Of a stretch of 64,000 nucleotides of DNA, positions 7,738-17,494 are shown one piece after another. The notes under the pieces are model-generated. The model was not told where the DNA came from. It did no database searches and worked only from the letters and a program-made list of their open reading frames with translations. Made by a program: the position numbers and the translations under genes. This DNA is from Heliobacterium chlorum. Lineage in GTDB: Bacteria > Bacillota > Desulfitobacteriia > Heliobacteriales > Heliobacteriaceae. The stretch is taken from contig NZ_JACVHF010000001.1 in assembly GCF_014502795.1 (NCBI RefSeq), positions 124,001-188,000 of the forward strand, given 5' to 3'. The stretch's first letter is position 1. Each line of letters begins with the position of its first letter.

Positions 7738-9000
7738 ATGTACAAAGGTTTCGGTGACGATAAAGGTCAACTGAAGTGCTCCTTCTGCGGAAAGCTACAA
7801 GATCAAGTTAAAAAGCTGGTAGCCGGCCCTGGAGTTTACATCTGTGATGAGTGTATTGAGTTATGCAACGAAATCATCGAAGAAGAACTGCAGGATGAAA
7901 ATACTTTCGATTTGGGCGATGTTCCCAAACCGAAAGAAATTCGAGAAATCCTGGATCAGTATGTCATAGGGCAGGACCAAGCGAAAAAGGCTTTGTCTGT
8001 AGCGGTTTATAACCACTATAAGCGCATCAATCTGGGATCCAAAATCGATGACATTGAACTGCAAAAGTCCAATATCGTCATGCTTGGCCCCACCGGCAGC
8101 GGGAAAACCCTTTTGGCCCAAACATTGGCCAGAATCTTAAACGTTCCCTTTGCTATCGCTGATGCTACCTCGTTGACGGAAGCTGGGTACGTGGGTGAAG
8201 ATGTGGAAAACATCCTTCTCAAACTCATCCAGGCAGCCGACTATGATGTGGAAAAAGCGGAAAAGGGTATCGTCTACATCGATGAAATCGATAAGATTGC
8301 CCGTAAGTCTGAGAACCCCTCCATCACTCGAGATGTCTCTGGTGAAGGAGTCCAGCAAGCACTGTTGAAAATCCTGGAAGGTACCGTCGCTTCCGTTCCG
8401 CCTCAAGGTGGTCGCAAGCATCCCCACCAGGAGTTTATCCAACTGGATACAACCAACATCTTGTTTATCTGCGGCGGTGCTTTTGATGGTATCGATAAGA
8501 TCATCATGAACCGCGTCGGCAAAAAGGCCATGGGCTTCAACGCCGAAATCAAGAGCAAACAAGATAAAAACATCGGAGAAGTTCTTCGTGATATCCTACC
8601 GGGCGATTTGCTCAAATTCGGCTTGATTCCCGAGTTTGTCGGACGTCTACCGGTCATCGTCACCTTAGACGCTTTAGATGAGGATGCCTTGGTGCGCATC
8701 TTGACCGAACCTAAGAACGCCTTGATTAAACAGTATCAAAAATTCTTTGAACTGGATCAAGTGAACTTGGAGTTCCAAGATGAGGCGCTTCGGGCCATCG
8801 CTAACGAAGCGATTAAGCGGAATACCGGTGCACGGGGTCTGCGGGCCATCATCGAAGAAGTCATGCTGGACGTCATGTTCGATATTCCCTCGCGGAATGA
8901 CGTGACTAAGTGCATGGTGACTAAGGAAGTTATTCTCAAACAGAAGGAACCGGTTTTGGTGACGGCCGATAGAAAAAAAAAGAAGGAAGAGTCAGCCTAG
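7738..9000 (+). CDS. clpX: ATP-dependent Clp protease ATP-binding subunit ClpX
   Basis: This 420-residue AAA+ unfoldase partners ClpP. The N-terminal zinc-binding domain has Cys14, Cys17, Cys36 and Cys39. Walker A is GPTGSGKT (117-124), Walker B is VYIDEIDKI, and the ClpP-docking IGF-type loop region and sensor-2 segment (TGARGLRAI) follow. The C-terminal tail is lysine-rich (DRKKKKEE). The ATG follows GAGAGGGGAGG. Confidence 0.98.
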   Translation: MYKGFGDDKGQLKCSFCGKLQDQVKKLVAGPGVYICDECIELCNEIIEEELQDENTFDLGDVPKPKEIREILDQYVIGQDQAKKALSVAVYNHYKRINLGSKIDDIELQKSNIVMLGPTGSGKTLLAQTLARILNVPFAIADATSLTEAGYVGEDVENILLKLIQAADYDVEKAEKGIVYIDEIDKIARKSENPSITRDVSGEGVQQALLKILEGTVASVPPQGGRKHPHQEFIQLDTTNILFICGGAFDGIDKIIMNRVGKKAMGFNAEIKSKQDKNIGEVLRDILPGDLLKFGLIPEFVGRLPVIVTLDALDEDALVRILTEPKNALIKQYQKFFELDQVNLEFQDEALRAIANEAIKRNTGARGLRAIIEEVMLDVMFDIPSRNDVTKCMVTKEVILKQKEPVLVTADRKKKKEESA

Positions 9001-9130
9001 GAACGCAAGCTGAGGCTCTAGAGAAAGCCGCAGTTAAAGGTCCGAATGATGCAGAACCTTCCACAGCGACCAAACGGTCAGTAAAACCAAAACCTGGCAA
9101 TCGCCGATAAGGTCTTCCTGACCTCACAGA

Positions 9131-9166
9131 AAACCTCCGAAGGATTATCCTTCGGAGGTTTTGTTT
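9131..9166 (+). terminator. Terminator after clpX
   Basis: AAACCTCCGAAGGA pairs with TCCTTCGGAGGTTT around a three-base loop, followed by TGTTTT. The 130 bases between the clpX stop and this hairpin show no supportable gene. Confidence 0.88.
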
Positions 9167-9236
9167 TACTGCGCAAACTCTCATAAAAAGAGCGAACCAA
9201 TTAGATACTAAGACAGATTGGAACAGAGGAAACGGA

Positions 9237-10955
9237 GTGACCGCAGTGAATATTTGGTCGGGAATCGGTGGATTGCTAGGTCTCCTACAGATCTTCTTCG
9301 TCATCATCACCGGACTGTACTTCTGGCATCTGCTCAAAAATCAACAGAATAACCGGCAGGCGGTGGAACGAGAGTCCCGCAAAGAACTGGAAAAATTGCA
9401 ACGCATGCGCAGGTTAGCCCTATCAGAGCCATTATCTGAAAAGACTCGTCCCAGCCGCTTTGAGGAAATCGTCGGTCAGGAAGACGGCCTTCAAGCCTTA
9501 AAAGCGGCCTTATGTGGACCGAATCCACAGCACGTGATCGTATACGGGCCGCCGGGTGTCGGTAAAACGGCAGCGGCTCGGCTCGTTTTGGAGGAAGCCA
9601 AGAAAAATCCTCTCTCTCCCTTTACGGAACAAGCCAAATTCGTGGAAGTCGACGGCGCCACAGCCCGTTTCGATGAACGAGGGATCGCCGATCCCTTGAT
9701 CGGATCTGTCCACGACCCGATCTACCAAGGGGCAGGGGCACTCGGTATGGCGGGTATCCCTCAACCGAAGCCTGGTGCCGTCACTAAGGCTCATGGAGGA
9801 ATCCTCTTTATCGACGAAATCGGTGAACTTCACCCGATCCAAATTAATAAACTGTTAAAAGTATTGGAAGACCGTAAGGTGCTCCTGGAAAGCGCCTATT
9901 ACTCCAGTGAAGACCCAAATGTTCCGAGCCATATTCACGATATATTCCAAAACGGCCTCCCGGCAGATTTTCGTCTTGTCGGAGCCACCACACGGCAACC
10001 ACAGGAGATTCCTGCCGCGATTCGCAGCCGCTGCCTGGAAATCTACTTTCGACCTCTCACCCGGGAAGAGATCGGAATTGTGGCCGTCAACAGTGCCCGC
10101 AAAATTGAGATGGATATTCCCGCCGCCGCCATAGAAGTCATCCAGCGCTACGGAACAAACGGACGGGAAGCCGTTAACATCGTTCAAATCGCGGCAGGAT
10201 TGGCCTTAACACGCGGTGAAGACAGACTATCTGTCCAAGATGTGGAATGGGTCGTCCACTCCGGTCAATACAACCCGCGACCCGATAAAAAAATCCCTTC
10301 AGAACCCCAAATCGGCCTCGTCAACGGTCTTGCCCTGGCGGGACCATCGATGGGTATCCTCATGGAAATCGAAGCCACAGCGATACCAGCGCCCAAAGGC
10401 AAGGGAACCTTAACCCTGACCGGTGTCGTCGACGAAGAGGAAATGGGAGGTCTCGGCGGTCGAACGGTAAAGCGACGGAGCCTCATCAAGACATCCGTAG
10501 ACAATGTGCTCACCGTACTGCGCAGCACCACGGCCTTAGAACCGGACGATTGGCATATCCACATTAACTTTCCGGGAGGTACACCGACCGATGGTCCCTC
10601 TGCCGGCATCGCCATTGCTATCGCTATTACTTCGGCAGTGAAGGGAGTTCCTATCGATAACCGGTTAGCCATGACGGGAGAACTCTCCGTAAGGGGTCAT
10701 GTGAAGCCCGTCGGCGGTGTCGTCAGTAAAGTGGAAGCGGCTCGCTTAGCTGGTGCCAAACGAGTGTTGATCCCGGCCGAAAACTGGCTCGACCGCTTCG
10801 CCGGATTTTTGGACATCACCGTCATCCCTGTGCGAACTATCGATCAAGTCTTTGCAGAGACACGATTGGGAGAGCCGATTGCCGGTGATACCCCCCTCAA
10901 CGTAAGTGCAGATCTGCTGACAGCATCAGCACTTGAAAGCGTAGCCCCCCGGTGA
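9237..10955 (+). CDS. lonB: ATP-dependent protease LonB, membrane-anchored
   Basis: This 572-residue Lon-family protease resembles Bacillus LonB, which acts in the developing forespore. It has one N-terminal membrane segment (about residues 8-30), an AAA+ domain with Walker [10 protein letters not shown] and Walker B LFIDEIGEL, and a C-terminal Lon peptidase domain. The Ser-Lys dyad is Ser455 (TDGPSAGIA) and Lys498 (VVSKVEAARLAGAK), 43 residues apart as in other Lon proteases. It lacks the LonA N-terminal substrate domain. A GTG at 9237 was chosen; a GTG three codons later is also possible. lon follows 113 bases downstream. Confidence 0.95.
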   Translation: MTAVNIWSGIGGLLGLLQIFFVIITGLYFWHLLKNQQNNRQAVERESRKELEKLQRMRRLALSEPLSEKTRPSRFEEIVGQEDGLQALKAALCGPNPQHVIVYGPPGVGKTAAARLVLEEAKKNPLSPFTEQAKFVEVDGATARFDERGIADPLIGSVHDPIYQGAGALGMAGIPQPKPGAVTKAHGGILFIDEIGELHPIQINKLLKVLEDRKVLLESAYYSSEDPNVPSHIHDIFQNGLPADFRLVGATTRQPQEIPAAIRSRCLEIYFRPLTREEIGIVAVNSARKIEMDIPAAAIEVIQRYGTNGREAVNIVQIAAGLALTRGEDRLSVQDVEWVVHSGQYNPRPDKKIPSEPQIGLVNGLALAGPSMGILMEIEATAIPAPKGKGTLTLTGVVDEEEMGGLGGRTVKRRSLIKTSVDNVLTVLRSTTALEPDDWHIHINFPGGTPTDGPSAGIAIAIAITSAVKGVPIDNRLAMTGELSVRGHVKPVGGVVSKVEAARLAGAKRVLIPAENWLDRFAGFLDITVIPVRTIDQVFAETRLGEPIAGDTPLNVSADLLTASALESVAPR

Positions 10956-11068
10956 AACGATTTTCAAGGAAGTAAGTGGGAGGAAAAAGGCTGGGCTTTG
11001 ATCCCGGAATATAGTAAAATGAGGATAATCTTCTGGTCCAGAACAGGAGAGCAGGAGGTGCTGCCCCA

Positions 11069-13504
11069 ATGGCTGAAGAAAACAAGGCGCGACCGGAAAT
11101 ACAGGAACTCCCCTTATTGCCGTTGCGTGGTATAATCGTTTTCCCATACATGGTTGTCCATTTAGATGTAGGTCGGGAACGGTCCGTAAACGCCATCGAG
11201 GAAGCGATGGCCCAGGATCGGATCATTTTTCTGGCCACCCAAAAAGAAGCGCAAACGGATCAACCGGATAAAGATGACATTTTCCAAATCGGCGCGATAG
11301 CAGAGGTCAAACAACTGCTCAAACTACCGGGAGGAACCATCCGGATCCTCGTAGAAGGTTTGGCCCGTGCCAGCATCGACGACTTCCTGGAGATGGATCC
11401 TTTTATCCGAGTTCGAGTACGGGAACATCGAGAAAGCGAAACAAAGACAGCAGCCGTAGAAGCGCTCATGCGGTCGTTGATCAACCAATTTGAACAATAT
11501 GTAAAGTTGTCAAAGAAGATACCGCCGGAGACCTTCGTATCTGTCGTCGCTGTGGAAGATCCGGGCCGGCTCGCCGATGTCATCTCATCCCATCTGACCT
11601 TAAAAACACCTGACAAGCAGCGGATCTTAGAAGCTCTGGACATAGAGGAACGGTTAGGCATCTTGACAGAAGTTCTGGCCAAGGAAATGGAAATCCTTGA
11701 ACTGGAGCGCAAGATCAATTCCCGTGTCCGTAAACAGATGGAAAAAACCCAAAAAGAATACTACCTGCGGGAACAGATCAAAGCGATTCAGAAAGAACTC
11801 GGTGAAAAAGAAGATCGCCAGGCGGAAGGGGAAGAGCTTCGCGAGAAGATCGCTAAAGCGAAACTTCCCAAAGAGATGGAAGAAAAGGCACTGCGTGAAG
11901 TCGAACGCCTGGAAAAGATGCCGCCCATGGTGGCCGAGGCGACCGTTGTCCGTAACTACCTCGATTGGGTCTTAGCCTTGCCCTGGGCGAAGCAGACGAA
12001 AGACCGTCTCGATATTGAAAAAGCCGAGCAAATCCTCAATGAAGAGCATTTCGGTCTCGATAAGGTGAAAGAACGGATCATCGAATACCTGGCGATCCGT
12101 AAATTGGCCCAAAAGATGAAAGGCCCCATCATCTGCTTCGGAGGACCGCCCGGCGTCGGTAAAACATCCCTCGCCCGTTCTATCGCCCGGGCTTTGGAAC
12201 GGAAGTTTGTCCGCCTTTCTCTCGGCGGCGTTCGTGACGAAGCGGAGATCCGCGGTCACCGCCGCACTTATGTGGGCGCCATGCCCGGTCGGATCATCCA
12301 AGGGATGCGGACAGCAGGGACGAAAAACCCTGTCTTCCTCCTCGATGAGATCGATAAGATGAGCAATGACTTCCGTGGTGACCCATCTTCAGCGCTCCTG
12401 GAAGTGCTCGATCCGGAACAGAACAGCACTTTTTCCGATCACTTCATCGAATCTCCCTTCGATCTGTCTAAGGTGTTGTTCATCACCACAGCCAACGCCA
12501 TTCACAACATTCCCCGGCCGCTGCTCGACCGGATGGAAGTCATCTACATTCCCGGCTATACAGAAGAAGAAAAAGTACACATCGCCGTCGATCACCTCGT
12601 TCCCAAACAAATCAAAGAACACGGCTTGAAACCGGAACAGGTGCAAATCTCGGAAAACACTGTACGACGCGTCATCCGCGAATACACGCGAGAGGCTGGC
12701 GTTCGGAACCTAGAGCGGGAAATCGCCGCACTTTGCCGCAAGAGCGCCCGGGCCATCGTCAAGGATCCCAACAAAAAAGTATCCATCTCCTCAGGTAACC
12801 TTCCCACTTATTTAGGCATCCCCCGATTCCGCTACGGATTGGCAGAAGAAGAGTCCCAAGTCGGGGTGGCTACCGGTTTGGCCTGGACCGAGACCGGAGG
12901 AGACACGCTTGCCATCGAAGTGGCCTTGCTACCAGGCAAAGGCGGTCTGTCCCTGACGGGGAAACTGGGCGATGTGATGAAAGAATCAGCTCATGCCGGA
13001 ATGACCTATGTCCGTTCCCGCGCGAAAGAGTTAGGTATCCCGGAAAACTTCTATCAGACTACGGATATTCACATCCACGTTCCCGAAGGTGCTATTCCGA
13101 AGGACGGTCCATCTGCAGGAATCACCATGGCAACAGCGCTGACGTCGGCTTTGACGAAGCGACCTGTTCGCCGGGAAGTGGCGATGACGGGAGAGATCAC
13201 CCTCCGCGGCCGGGCCTTACCTGTCGGAGGGATCAAAGAAAAAATGTTGGCTGCCCACCGGGCCGGTTGTACAACGGTCATATTGCCGGCTGAGAATAAA
13301 AAAGATCTAGAAGACGTACCGGCCAATATCAAGAAGAAATTGCGGTTCGTCCTCGTGGACCATATGGACCAAGTCATTAAAGAAGCCCTGTTAGAGCCGG
13401 AACAATCGCCAGAACCGGAACCGCCGGAAACGATTCCGGCTACCCTGGAGCAGGGAACGATGAACGTTTATCCAGAAATCTTGGGAGATACTCCGCAGAA
13501 TTAA
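11069..13504 (+). CDS. lon: ATP-dependent protease La (LonA)
   Basis: This 811-residue cytoplasmic protease degrades misfolded and regulatory proteins. The N-terminal LAN domain begins [16 protein letters not shown], a coiled linker follows (about 195-255), then an AAA+ domain with Walker [10 protein letters not shown] (358-366) and Walker [11 protein letters not shown]. The peptidase domain has Ser682 (KDGPSAGIT) and Lys725. The C-terminal tail is rich in Pro and Glu ([11 protein letters not shown]) and longer than in Bacillus Lon. The ATG follows GCAGGAGGTG. No CIRCE or other heat-shock operator was seen upstream. Confidence 0.97.
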   Translation: MAEENKARPEIQELPLLPLRGIIVFPYMVVHLDVGRERSVNAIEEAMAQDRIIFLATQKEAQTDQPDKDDIFQIGAIAEVKQLLKLPGGTIRILVEGLARASIDDFLEMDPFIRVRVREHRESETKTAAVEALMRSLINQFEQYVKLSKKIPPETFVSVVAVEDPGRLADVISSHLTLKTPDKQRILEALDIEERLGILTEVLAKEMEILELERKINSRVRKQMEKTQKEYYLREQIKAIQKELGEKEDRQAEGEELREKIAKAKLPKEMEEKALREVERLEKMPPMVAEATVVRNYLDWVLALPWAKQTKDRLDIEKAEQILNEEHFGLDKVKERIIEYLAIRKLAQKMKGPIICFGGPPGVGKTSLARSIARALERKFVRLSLGGVRDEAEIRGHRRTYVGAMPGRIIQGMRTAGTKNPVFLLDEIDKMSNDFRGDPSSALLEVLDPEQNSTFSDHFIESPFDLSKVLFITTANAIHNIPRPLLDRMEVIYIPGYTEEEKVHIAVDHLVPKQIKEHGLKPEQVQISENTVRRVIREYTREAGVRNLEREIAALCRKSARAIVKDPNKKVSISSGNLPTYLGIPRFRYGLAEEESQVGVATGLAWTETGGDTLAIEVALLPGKGGLSLTGKLGDVMKESAHAGMTYVRSRAKELGIPENFYQTTDIHIHVPEGAIPKDGPSAGITMATALTSALTKRPVRREVAMTGEITLRGRALPVGGIKEKMLAAHRAGCTTVILPAENKKDLEDVPANIKKKLRFVLVDHMDQVIKEALLEPEQSPEPEPPETIPATLEQGTMNVYPEILGDTPQN

Positions 13505-13512
13505 TAGGAGGG

Positions 13513-13538
13513 GAGGTACCCTTTTCGGAGGGTACCTC
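13513..13538 (+). terminator. Hairpin after lon
   Basis: GAGGTACCC (13513-13521) pairs exactly with GGGTACCTC (13530-13538). The following bases are not T-rich (ttcgactacc), so termination may be partial and engB could be reached by read-through. Confidence 0.5.
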
Positions 13539-13638
13539 TTCGACTACCCTAGAAAATAATCATGGAAAATTCAGAGTACCGTCACCCCCTGTTCATCCTC
13601 TTTAAATGCAGGTGAATTTTGAAATGAGGTTTCATTAG

Positions 13639-14382
13639 ATGAGCGATTCAAATCAACGAGACGGTCTAAGTGCCGATGAACCGAATGCTGCCGAGTCAAA
13701 TGCTGCCGAACCGAATGCGACCAAACCGAATACCGGCGAACCGAATACTGCCGAACCAAAAGCACCGGAGCCGTTAAAAATCAAGGAAGCTGAATTCATC
13801 ATCAGTGCCGTCAAACCGGAACAGTATCCCGTCGACAATTTACCAGAGGTAGCGATGGCCGGTCGTTCCAACGTGGGCAAATCATCGATGATCAACAAGC
13901 TTTGCAACCGCCGTCATTTGGCCCGCACCTCATCGACGCCGGGAAAGACCCAAACCTTAAACTTTTATCAGATCAACAAAGCCTATTACATCGTCGACCT
14001 TCCCGGGTATGGCTATGCCAGCGTGTCGAAGACCTTGCGAGCCGGATGGGGGCCCATGATGGAGAACTACTTGCGCAATCGTCCCCAGTTAAGAGGGGTT
14101 ATCCAACTGGTAGATATTCGCCATCCACCTTCCAAAGACGACATCGCCATGTACGAATGGTTGACCCACTTTCAAATCGCCACCGCTGTCATTGCCACCA
14201 AGTCCGATAAAATCTCCCGGGGGCAGCATGGGAAGCATGTAAAAGTCATCCGGCAAACCCTCAATGTGCCGAAGGAAGTTCCCATTCTCACCTTTTCCTC
14301 AGAGACTGGAGAGGGGAAAGAAGATGTTTTGGATTTGCTCGGCTATCTTTGGGGAACGGAGATACTCGAGGCTCATCTATAG
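13639..14382 (+). CDS. engB: Ribosome-biogenesis GTPase EngB/YsxC with repetitive N-terminal extension
   Basis: This 247-residue GTPase is needed for 50S subunit assembly. G1 is GRSNVGKSS (75-83), G3 is DLPGYGYA and G4 is TKSDK; the family typically has about 195-200 residues. The extra residues 1-48 form degenerate pentapeptides of the type E-P-N-A-A / E-P-N-T-A (residues 14-45), encoded by a 15-base repeat. The ATG at 13639 has only a weak GAGG upstream. No better internal start exists before the GTPase fold, so the extension appears to be translated. Its position after lon is standard for Firmicutes. Confidence 0.93.
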   Translation: MSDSNQRDGLSADEPNAAESNAAEPNATKPNTGEPNTAEPKAPEPLKIKEAEFIISAVKPEQYPVDNLPEVAMAGRSNVGKSSMINKLCNRRHLARTSSTPGKTQTLNFYQINKAYYIVDLPGYGYASVSKTLRAGWGPMMENYLRNRPQLRGVIQLVDIRHPPSKDDIAMYEWLTHFQIATAVIATKSDKISRGQHGKHVKVIRQTLNVPKEVPILTFSSETGEGKEDVLDLLGYLWGTEILEAHL

Positions 14383-14420
14383 ACAAGCTGTAGGAAAAAA
14401 CTGAATCAAAAAGGCAATCA

Positions 14421-14466
14421 AACTTCCAATCTGAAGGATTTACCTTGATTGGAAGTTTTTGTTTTT
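14421..14466 (+). terminator. Terminator after engB
   Basis: AACTTCCAATC (14421-14431) pairs with GATTGGAAGTT, followed by TTTGTTTTTG. It closes the tig-engB block. Confidence 0.92.
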
Positions 14467-14551
14467 GTCTTTACGCACCTTTTCCCTATAAAAGTGCATA
14501 TACATTTGGAGGAAAATATTTCAGCTTATCTGAAGAAGGGAGGCTTTCCGT

Positions 14552-15601
14552 TTGGTGCATTTTCGAGAAACTGGGTTTAAGCTGTTTCTTAGCAGCCTGC
14601 TGACGACAGCTCTCTTGCTATCGGGCTGCTCTTTTGGCAAGGACAGTCCGACGGGCAGTACCAGCAGCGAACCTGGTAAAACCAAAAAAGTCCGACTCAC
14701 GGAAGTGGTTCATTCCGTCTTTTATGCCCCCCTCTATGTGGCCTTGAACCAAGGCTATTTTCAACAGGAAAACCTGGATGTTGAGAAGACCACCGCTTGG
14801 GGCGGTGACAAAGCTATGACAGCACTGGTGGCTGACCAAGCTGACATCGGTCTGATCGGACCAGAAACGATCATTTACACGTATCAGCAAGGTTCTGACA
14901 AAAAGATCATGACCTTTGCTCAACTCACCCAGAGGGACGGCTCATTTTTGGTGGGCCGTAAGGGCCAGCCCTTCTCTTGGGAAGGCCTGAAAGGAAAGTC
15001 GATCATCGGTGCTCGAAAAGGCGGCGTGCCGGAAATGGTCTTAGAATGGACGCTGAAGCAAAAGGGATTGAAGCCCTTGGATGATGTGAACATCATTCAA
15101 AACATTCAATTCACCGCTACGGCGGGTGCCTTTACCTCGGGTACCGGCGATTACGTAGCCTTGTTTGAACCAACCGTATCTGAACTGGAAGCTGGTGGTG
15201 CCGGTCAGGTTGTCGCTTCCTTAGGGGTTGAGGGAGGCGCTCTTCCCTACACTTGCTTTATGGCTAGCGGTGACTATATCCAACAGAACCGAGAGGCGGT
15301 CTTAGCCTTCACCCGGGCCATCTATAAAGCTCAGCAGTGGGTTTCGACTCATAGTGTCGACGAAATCACCGATGTCATCATGCCTTCTTTTGAGGGAAGT
15401 GATCGGTCCATCATTCGCAATGCCGTAGCGCGGTATCAAGGGCAGGACACCTGGCCGAAAGACCCGAGAATACAACCGGGCGGCATAAAGTACTTGCAAG
15501 ACATTATCGAATCGGCAGGGGAACTGAAGCAACGTGTACAAGAGGAACAAATGGCGCTCACCGATGTAGCTGAAGAAGTCATGGCCTCCGCTAAGCAATG
15601 A
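14552..15601 (+). CDS. ABC transporter substrate-binding lipoprotein (NMT1/SsuA-like)
   Basis: This 349-residue periplasmic-type binding lipoprotein has a signal peptide ending LLLSGC (Cys26), the acylated cysteine. The segment HSVFYAPLYVALNQGYFQQENLDVE is characteristic of the NMT1/THI5/SsuA superfamily, which binds small organic anions such as sulfonates, nitrate or pyrimidine precursors. The substrate cannot be read from the sequence, and no TPP riboswitch was recognised upstream. TTG (14552) and GTG (14555) are adjacent possible starts behind AAGGGAGG. ATPase and permease genes follow. Confidence 0.85.
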   Translation: MVHFRETGFKLFLSSLLTTALLLSGCSFGKDSPTGSTSSEPGKTKKVRLTEVVHSVFYAPLYVALNQGYFQQENLDVEKTTAWGGDKAMTALVADQADIGLIGPETIIYTYQQGSDKKIMTFAQLTQRDGSFLVGRKGQPFSWEGLKGKSIIGARKGGVPEMVLEWTLKQKGLKPLDDVNIIQNIQFTATAGAFTSGTGDYVALFEPTVSELEAGGAGQVVASLGVEGGALPYTCFMASGDYIQQNREAVLAFTRAIYKAQQWVSTHSVDEITDVIMPSFEGSDRSIIRNAVARYQGQDTWPKDPRIQPGGIKYLQDIIESAGELKQRVQEEQMALTDVAEEVMASAKQ

Positions 15602-15607
15602 TCTGTA

Positions 15608-15639
15608 GCCGCTCACCCATCTCGGTGGGCGGCTTTTTT
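15608..15639 (+). terminator. Intercistronic terminator/attenuator within the importer operon
   Basis: GCCGCTCACC (15608-15617) pairs with GGTGGGCGGC (15624-15633) with one G-T pair, followed by TTTTTT. It lies between the binding-protein stop and the ATPase ribosome binding site. The likely effect is more binding protein than membrane components. Confidence 0.8.
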
Positions 15640-15657
15640 CTAGGAAGGGGTGAAGTT

Positions 15658-16455
15658 GTGACCGATTCGGCCATAGAACTGCAGAACGTGACGGTGACGT
15701 ACCAGACACCGAAAGGGGAAATTCCTGCCCTAGAGGACATCCAGTTGAAAATTACACCGGGTGAGTTTGTAGCCCTCGTCGGCCCGAGCGGGTGCGGAAA
15801 AAGCACGATTTTATCGCTCATCGCCGGTCTCTTTGATCCCACCTACGGCAAAGTCTTCGTCAAAGGCGAACAGCCTGGGCGACATCAAAGCCGTATCGGA
15901 TATATGTTGCAACAAGATTTTCTGCTGCCATGGCGAACCGTTTTGGACAATGCCAAACTGGGGCTGGAACTGCAAAAGGACCGGGGAAAAGAGAACCTGG
16001 TGGAAGATTTGCTCAATACGTATGGGTTGGGAAAATTTCTGCATCATCATCCAACAGAATTATCGGGGGGAATGCGTCAGCGGGTCGCCTTGGTGCGCAC
16101 CTTGGCCGTTGATCCAGATATATTTTTGCTTGACGAACCTTTTTCGGCGTTAGATTACCAAACCCGGACGACGATCCAGGAAGAAGTTTGGCAGGCACTG
16201 AAATCACGCCGCAAAACAACGGTCCTGGTCACCCATGACGTAGGTGAAGCGGTAGCGATGAGCGATCGAGTCATCGTTCTTACATCAAGACCGGCAACAG
16301 TGAAACGAGATCTGACGATCGAATTTGGCGAGGAACACCCCGGCCCTTGGCAAGCACGCAAATCGAAAGGTTTTGTCGAGTATGTAGACCTCATCTGGGA
16401 TGAACTCCGGGAATATGTAGACCGGGACTTGCTACCGGAGAAAGGGGGAACGTAG
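15658..16455 (+). CDS. ABC transporter ATP-binding protein (SsuB/TauB-like)
   Basis: This 265-residue ATPase powers the NMT1-type importer. Walker A is GPSGCGKST, the signature is LSGGMRQRVALVRTLA, Walker B is IFLLDEPFSALD, and the switch histidine lies in LVTHDVGEA. The GTG at 15658 is preferred to an upstream in-frame codon because AGGAAGGGG precedes it and translation then begins just before the conserved EL-NVTVTYQTPKGE strand. The permease starts two bases after the stop. Confidence 0.92.
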   Translation: MTDSAIELQNVTVTYQTPKGEIPALEDIQLKITPGEFVALVGPSGCGKSTILSLIAGLFDPTYGKVFVKGEQPGRHQSRIGYMLQQDFLLPWRTVLDNAKLGLELQKDRGKENLVEDLLNTYGLGKFLHHHPTELSGGMRQRVALVRTLAVDPDIFLLDEPFSALDYQTRTTIQEEVWQALKSRRKTTVLVTHDVGEAVAMSDRVIVLTSRPATVKRDLTIEFGEEHPGPWQARKSKGFVEYVDLIWDELREYVDRDLLPEKGGT

Positions 16456-16457
16456 CC

Positions 16458-17288
16458 ATGTCGACGATTCCCCGGCAGCAGTATCTACAGAAGATCCGAA
16501 AGGAAAAGTGGTTGATTATCTTAACCCAGGCTTTTATCGTCATCGCTTTTATCGTCGCCTGGGAGGTTATGGCCTCCGCACGCATCATTGATCCATTTCT
16601 GTTCAGCCGGCCTTCGCAGATCCTTGAACTGTTGATCAAACTTGCCCAAGAAGGAGAACTGCTTCACCATGTAGGCGTTACCGTTGGGGAAACTTTGGCC
16701 GGCTTTTTCCTGGGAACCTTATTAGGTTTACTGGCAGCTGTACTGCTCTGGTGGTTTCCTTCCTTAGCCCGGCTGATGGATCCCTTCCTGGTGGTGCTCA
16801 ACAGCACGCCCAAAATCGCCTTAGGCCCCATCTTCATCGTGTGGATGGGCAACGGCTACGGGGCAATCTTGACGATGGCCCTGACGATCTCGGTGATAAC
16901 CACGATTACGGTCATCTACAGCGGTTTTACGGAGGTGCCGGAAGGGTATGTGAAGCTGATCCGCGTCTTTGGCGGGAATCGCTGGGATATCCTGCGCAAA
17001 GTCATCTTGCCAGCATCGGTACCGACGATCATTGCGGCCTTGAAGGTAAACATCGGGTTGACTCTTGTCGGCGTCATCGTCGGTGAATTTCTCGTCTCCA
17101 AATCTGGCCTGGGCTATTTAATCATCTATGGCGGTCAGGTCTTTCAACTGACGTTGGTGATCACGAGCATCGTCATTTTAGCCGTCGTGGCGGCTGCGCT
17201 CTATCAATTCGTGGCCTGGTTTGAGCGACATTGGACGTCGAACCCAACGAGCGGGAGTGCCCGGGCGCGAGTGGGATCGGGGGGATAA
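16458..17288 (+). CDS. ABC transporter permease (SsuC/TauC-like)
   Basis: This 276-residue inner-membrane protein has about six hydrophobic segments. The cytoplasmic EAA loop reads YVKLIRVFGGNRWDILRKVILPASVPTI in two overlapping parts around residues 165-192, where the ATPase docks. ATG follows GGGGGAACGTAGCC. It is the last gene of the three-gene operon. Confidence 0.92.
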   Translation: MSTIPRQQYLQKIRKEKWLIILTQAFIVIAFIVAWEVMASARIIDPFLFSRPSQILELLIKLAQEGELLHHVGVTVGETLAGFFLGTLLGLLAAVLLWWFPSLARLMDPFLVVLNSTPKIALGPIFIVWMGNGYGAILTMALTISVITTITVIYSGFTEVPEGYVKLIRVFGGNRWDILRKVILPASVPTIIAALKVNIGLTLVGVIVGEFLVSKSGLGYLIIYGGQVFQLTLVITSIVILAVVAAALYQFVAWFERHWTSNPTSGSARARVGSGG

Positions 17289-17383
17289 GCAATAAGCCTA
17301 TGGGCTATTTACAATAAGCCTTTTATTAATCAGTCATTGATGAGCCATCGATGAGCCATCGACGAGGATGCCAAAATAAAGAA

Positions 17384-17407
17384 AGACTGCCCAAACTCGG
17401 GCAGTCT
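17384..17407 (-). terminator. Terminator for the iorA-iorB-paaK operon
   Basis: AGACTGCCC and GGGCAGTCT pair perfectly. Read on the minus strand a T-rich stretch (TTCTTTATTTT) follows, so it terminates the leftward paaK transcript. On the plus strand the U-tract is weak, so it may also loosely end the ABC operon. The 206 bases between the permease stop and paaK otherwise hold only a short tandem duplication of gatgagccatc near 17340-17361. Confidence 0.75.
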
Positions 17408-17494
17408 CTTACGGTAAATTAAAGTTTATCCGCAGTTCTTTTGCAGTTATTTACTATTGTCTATACAGAACTGATAAACAGCGGTTGCTATGTA

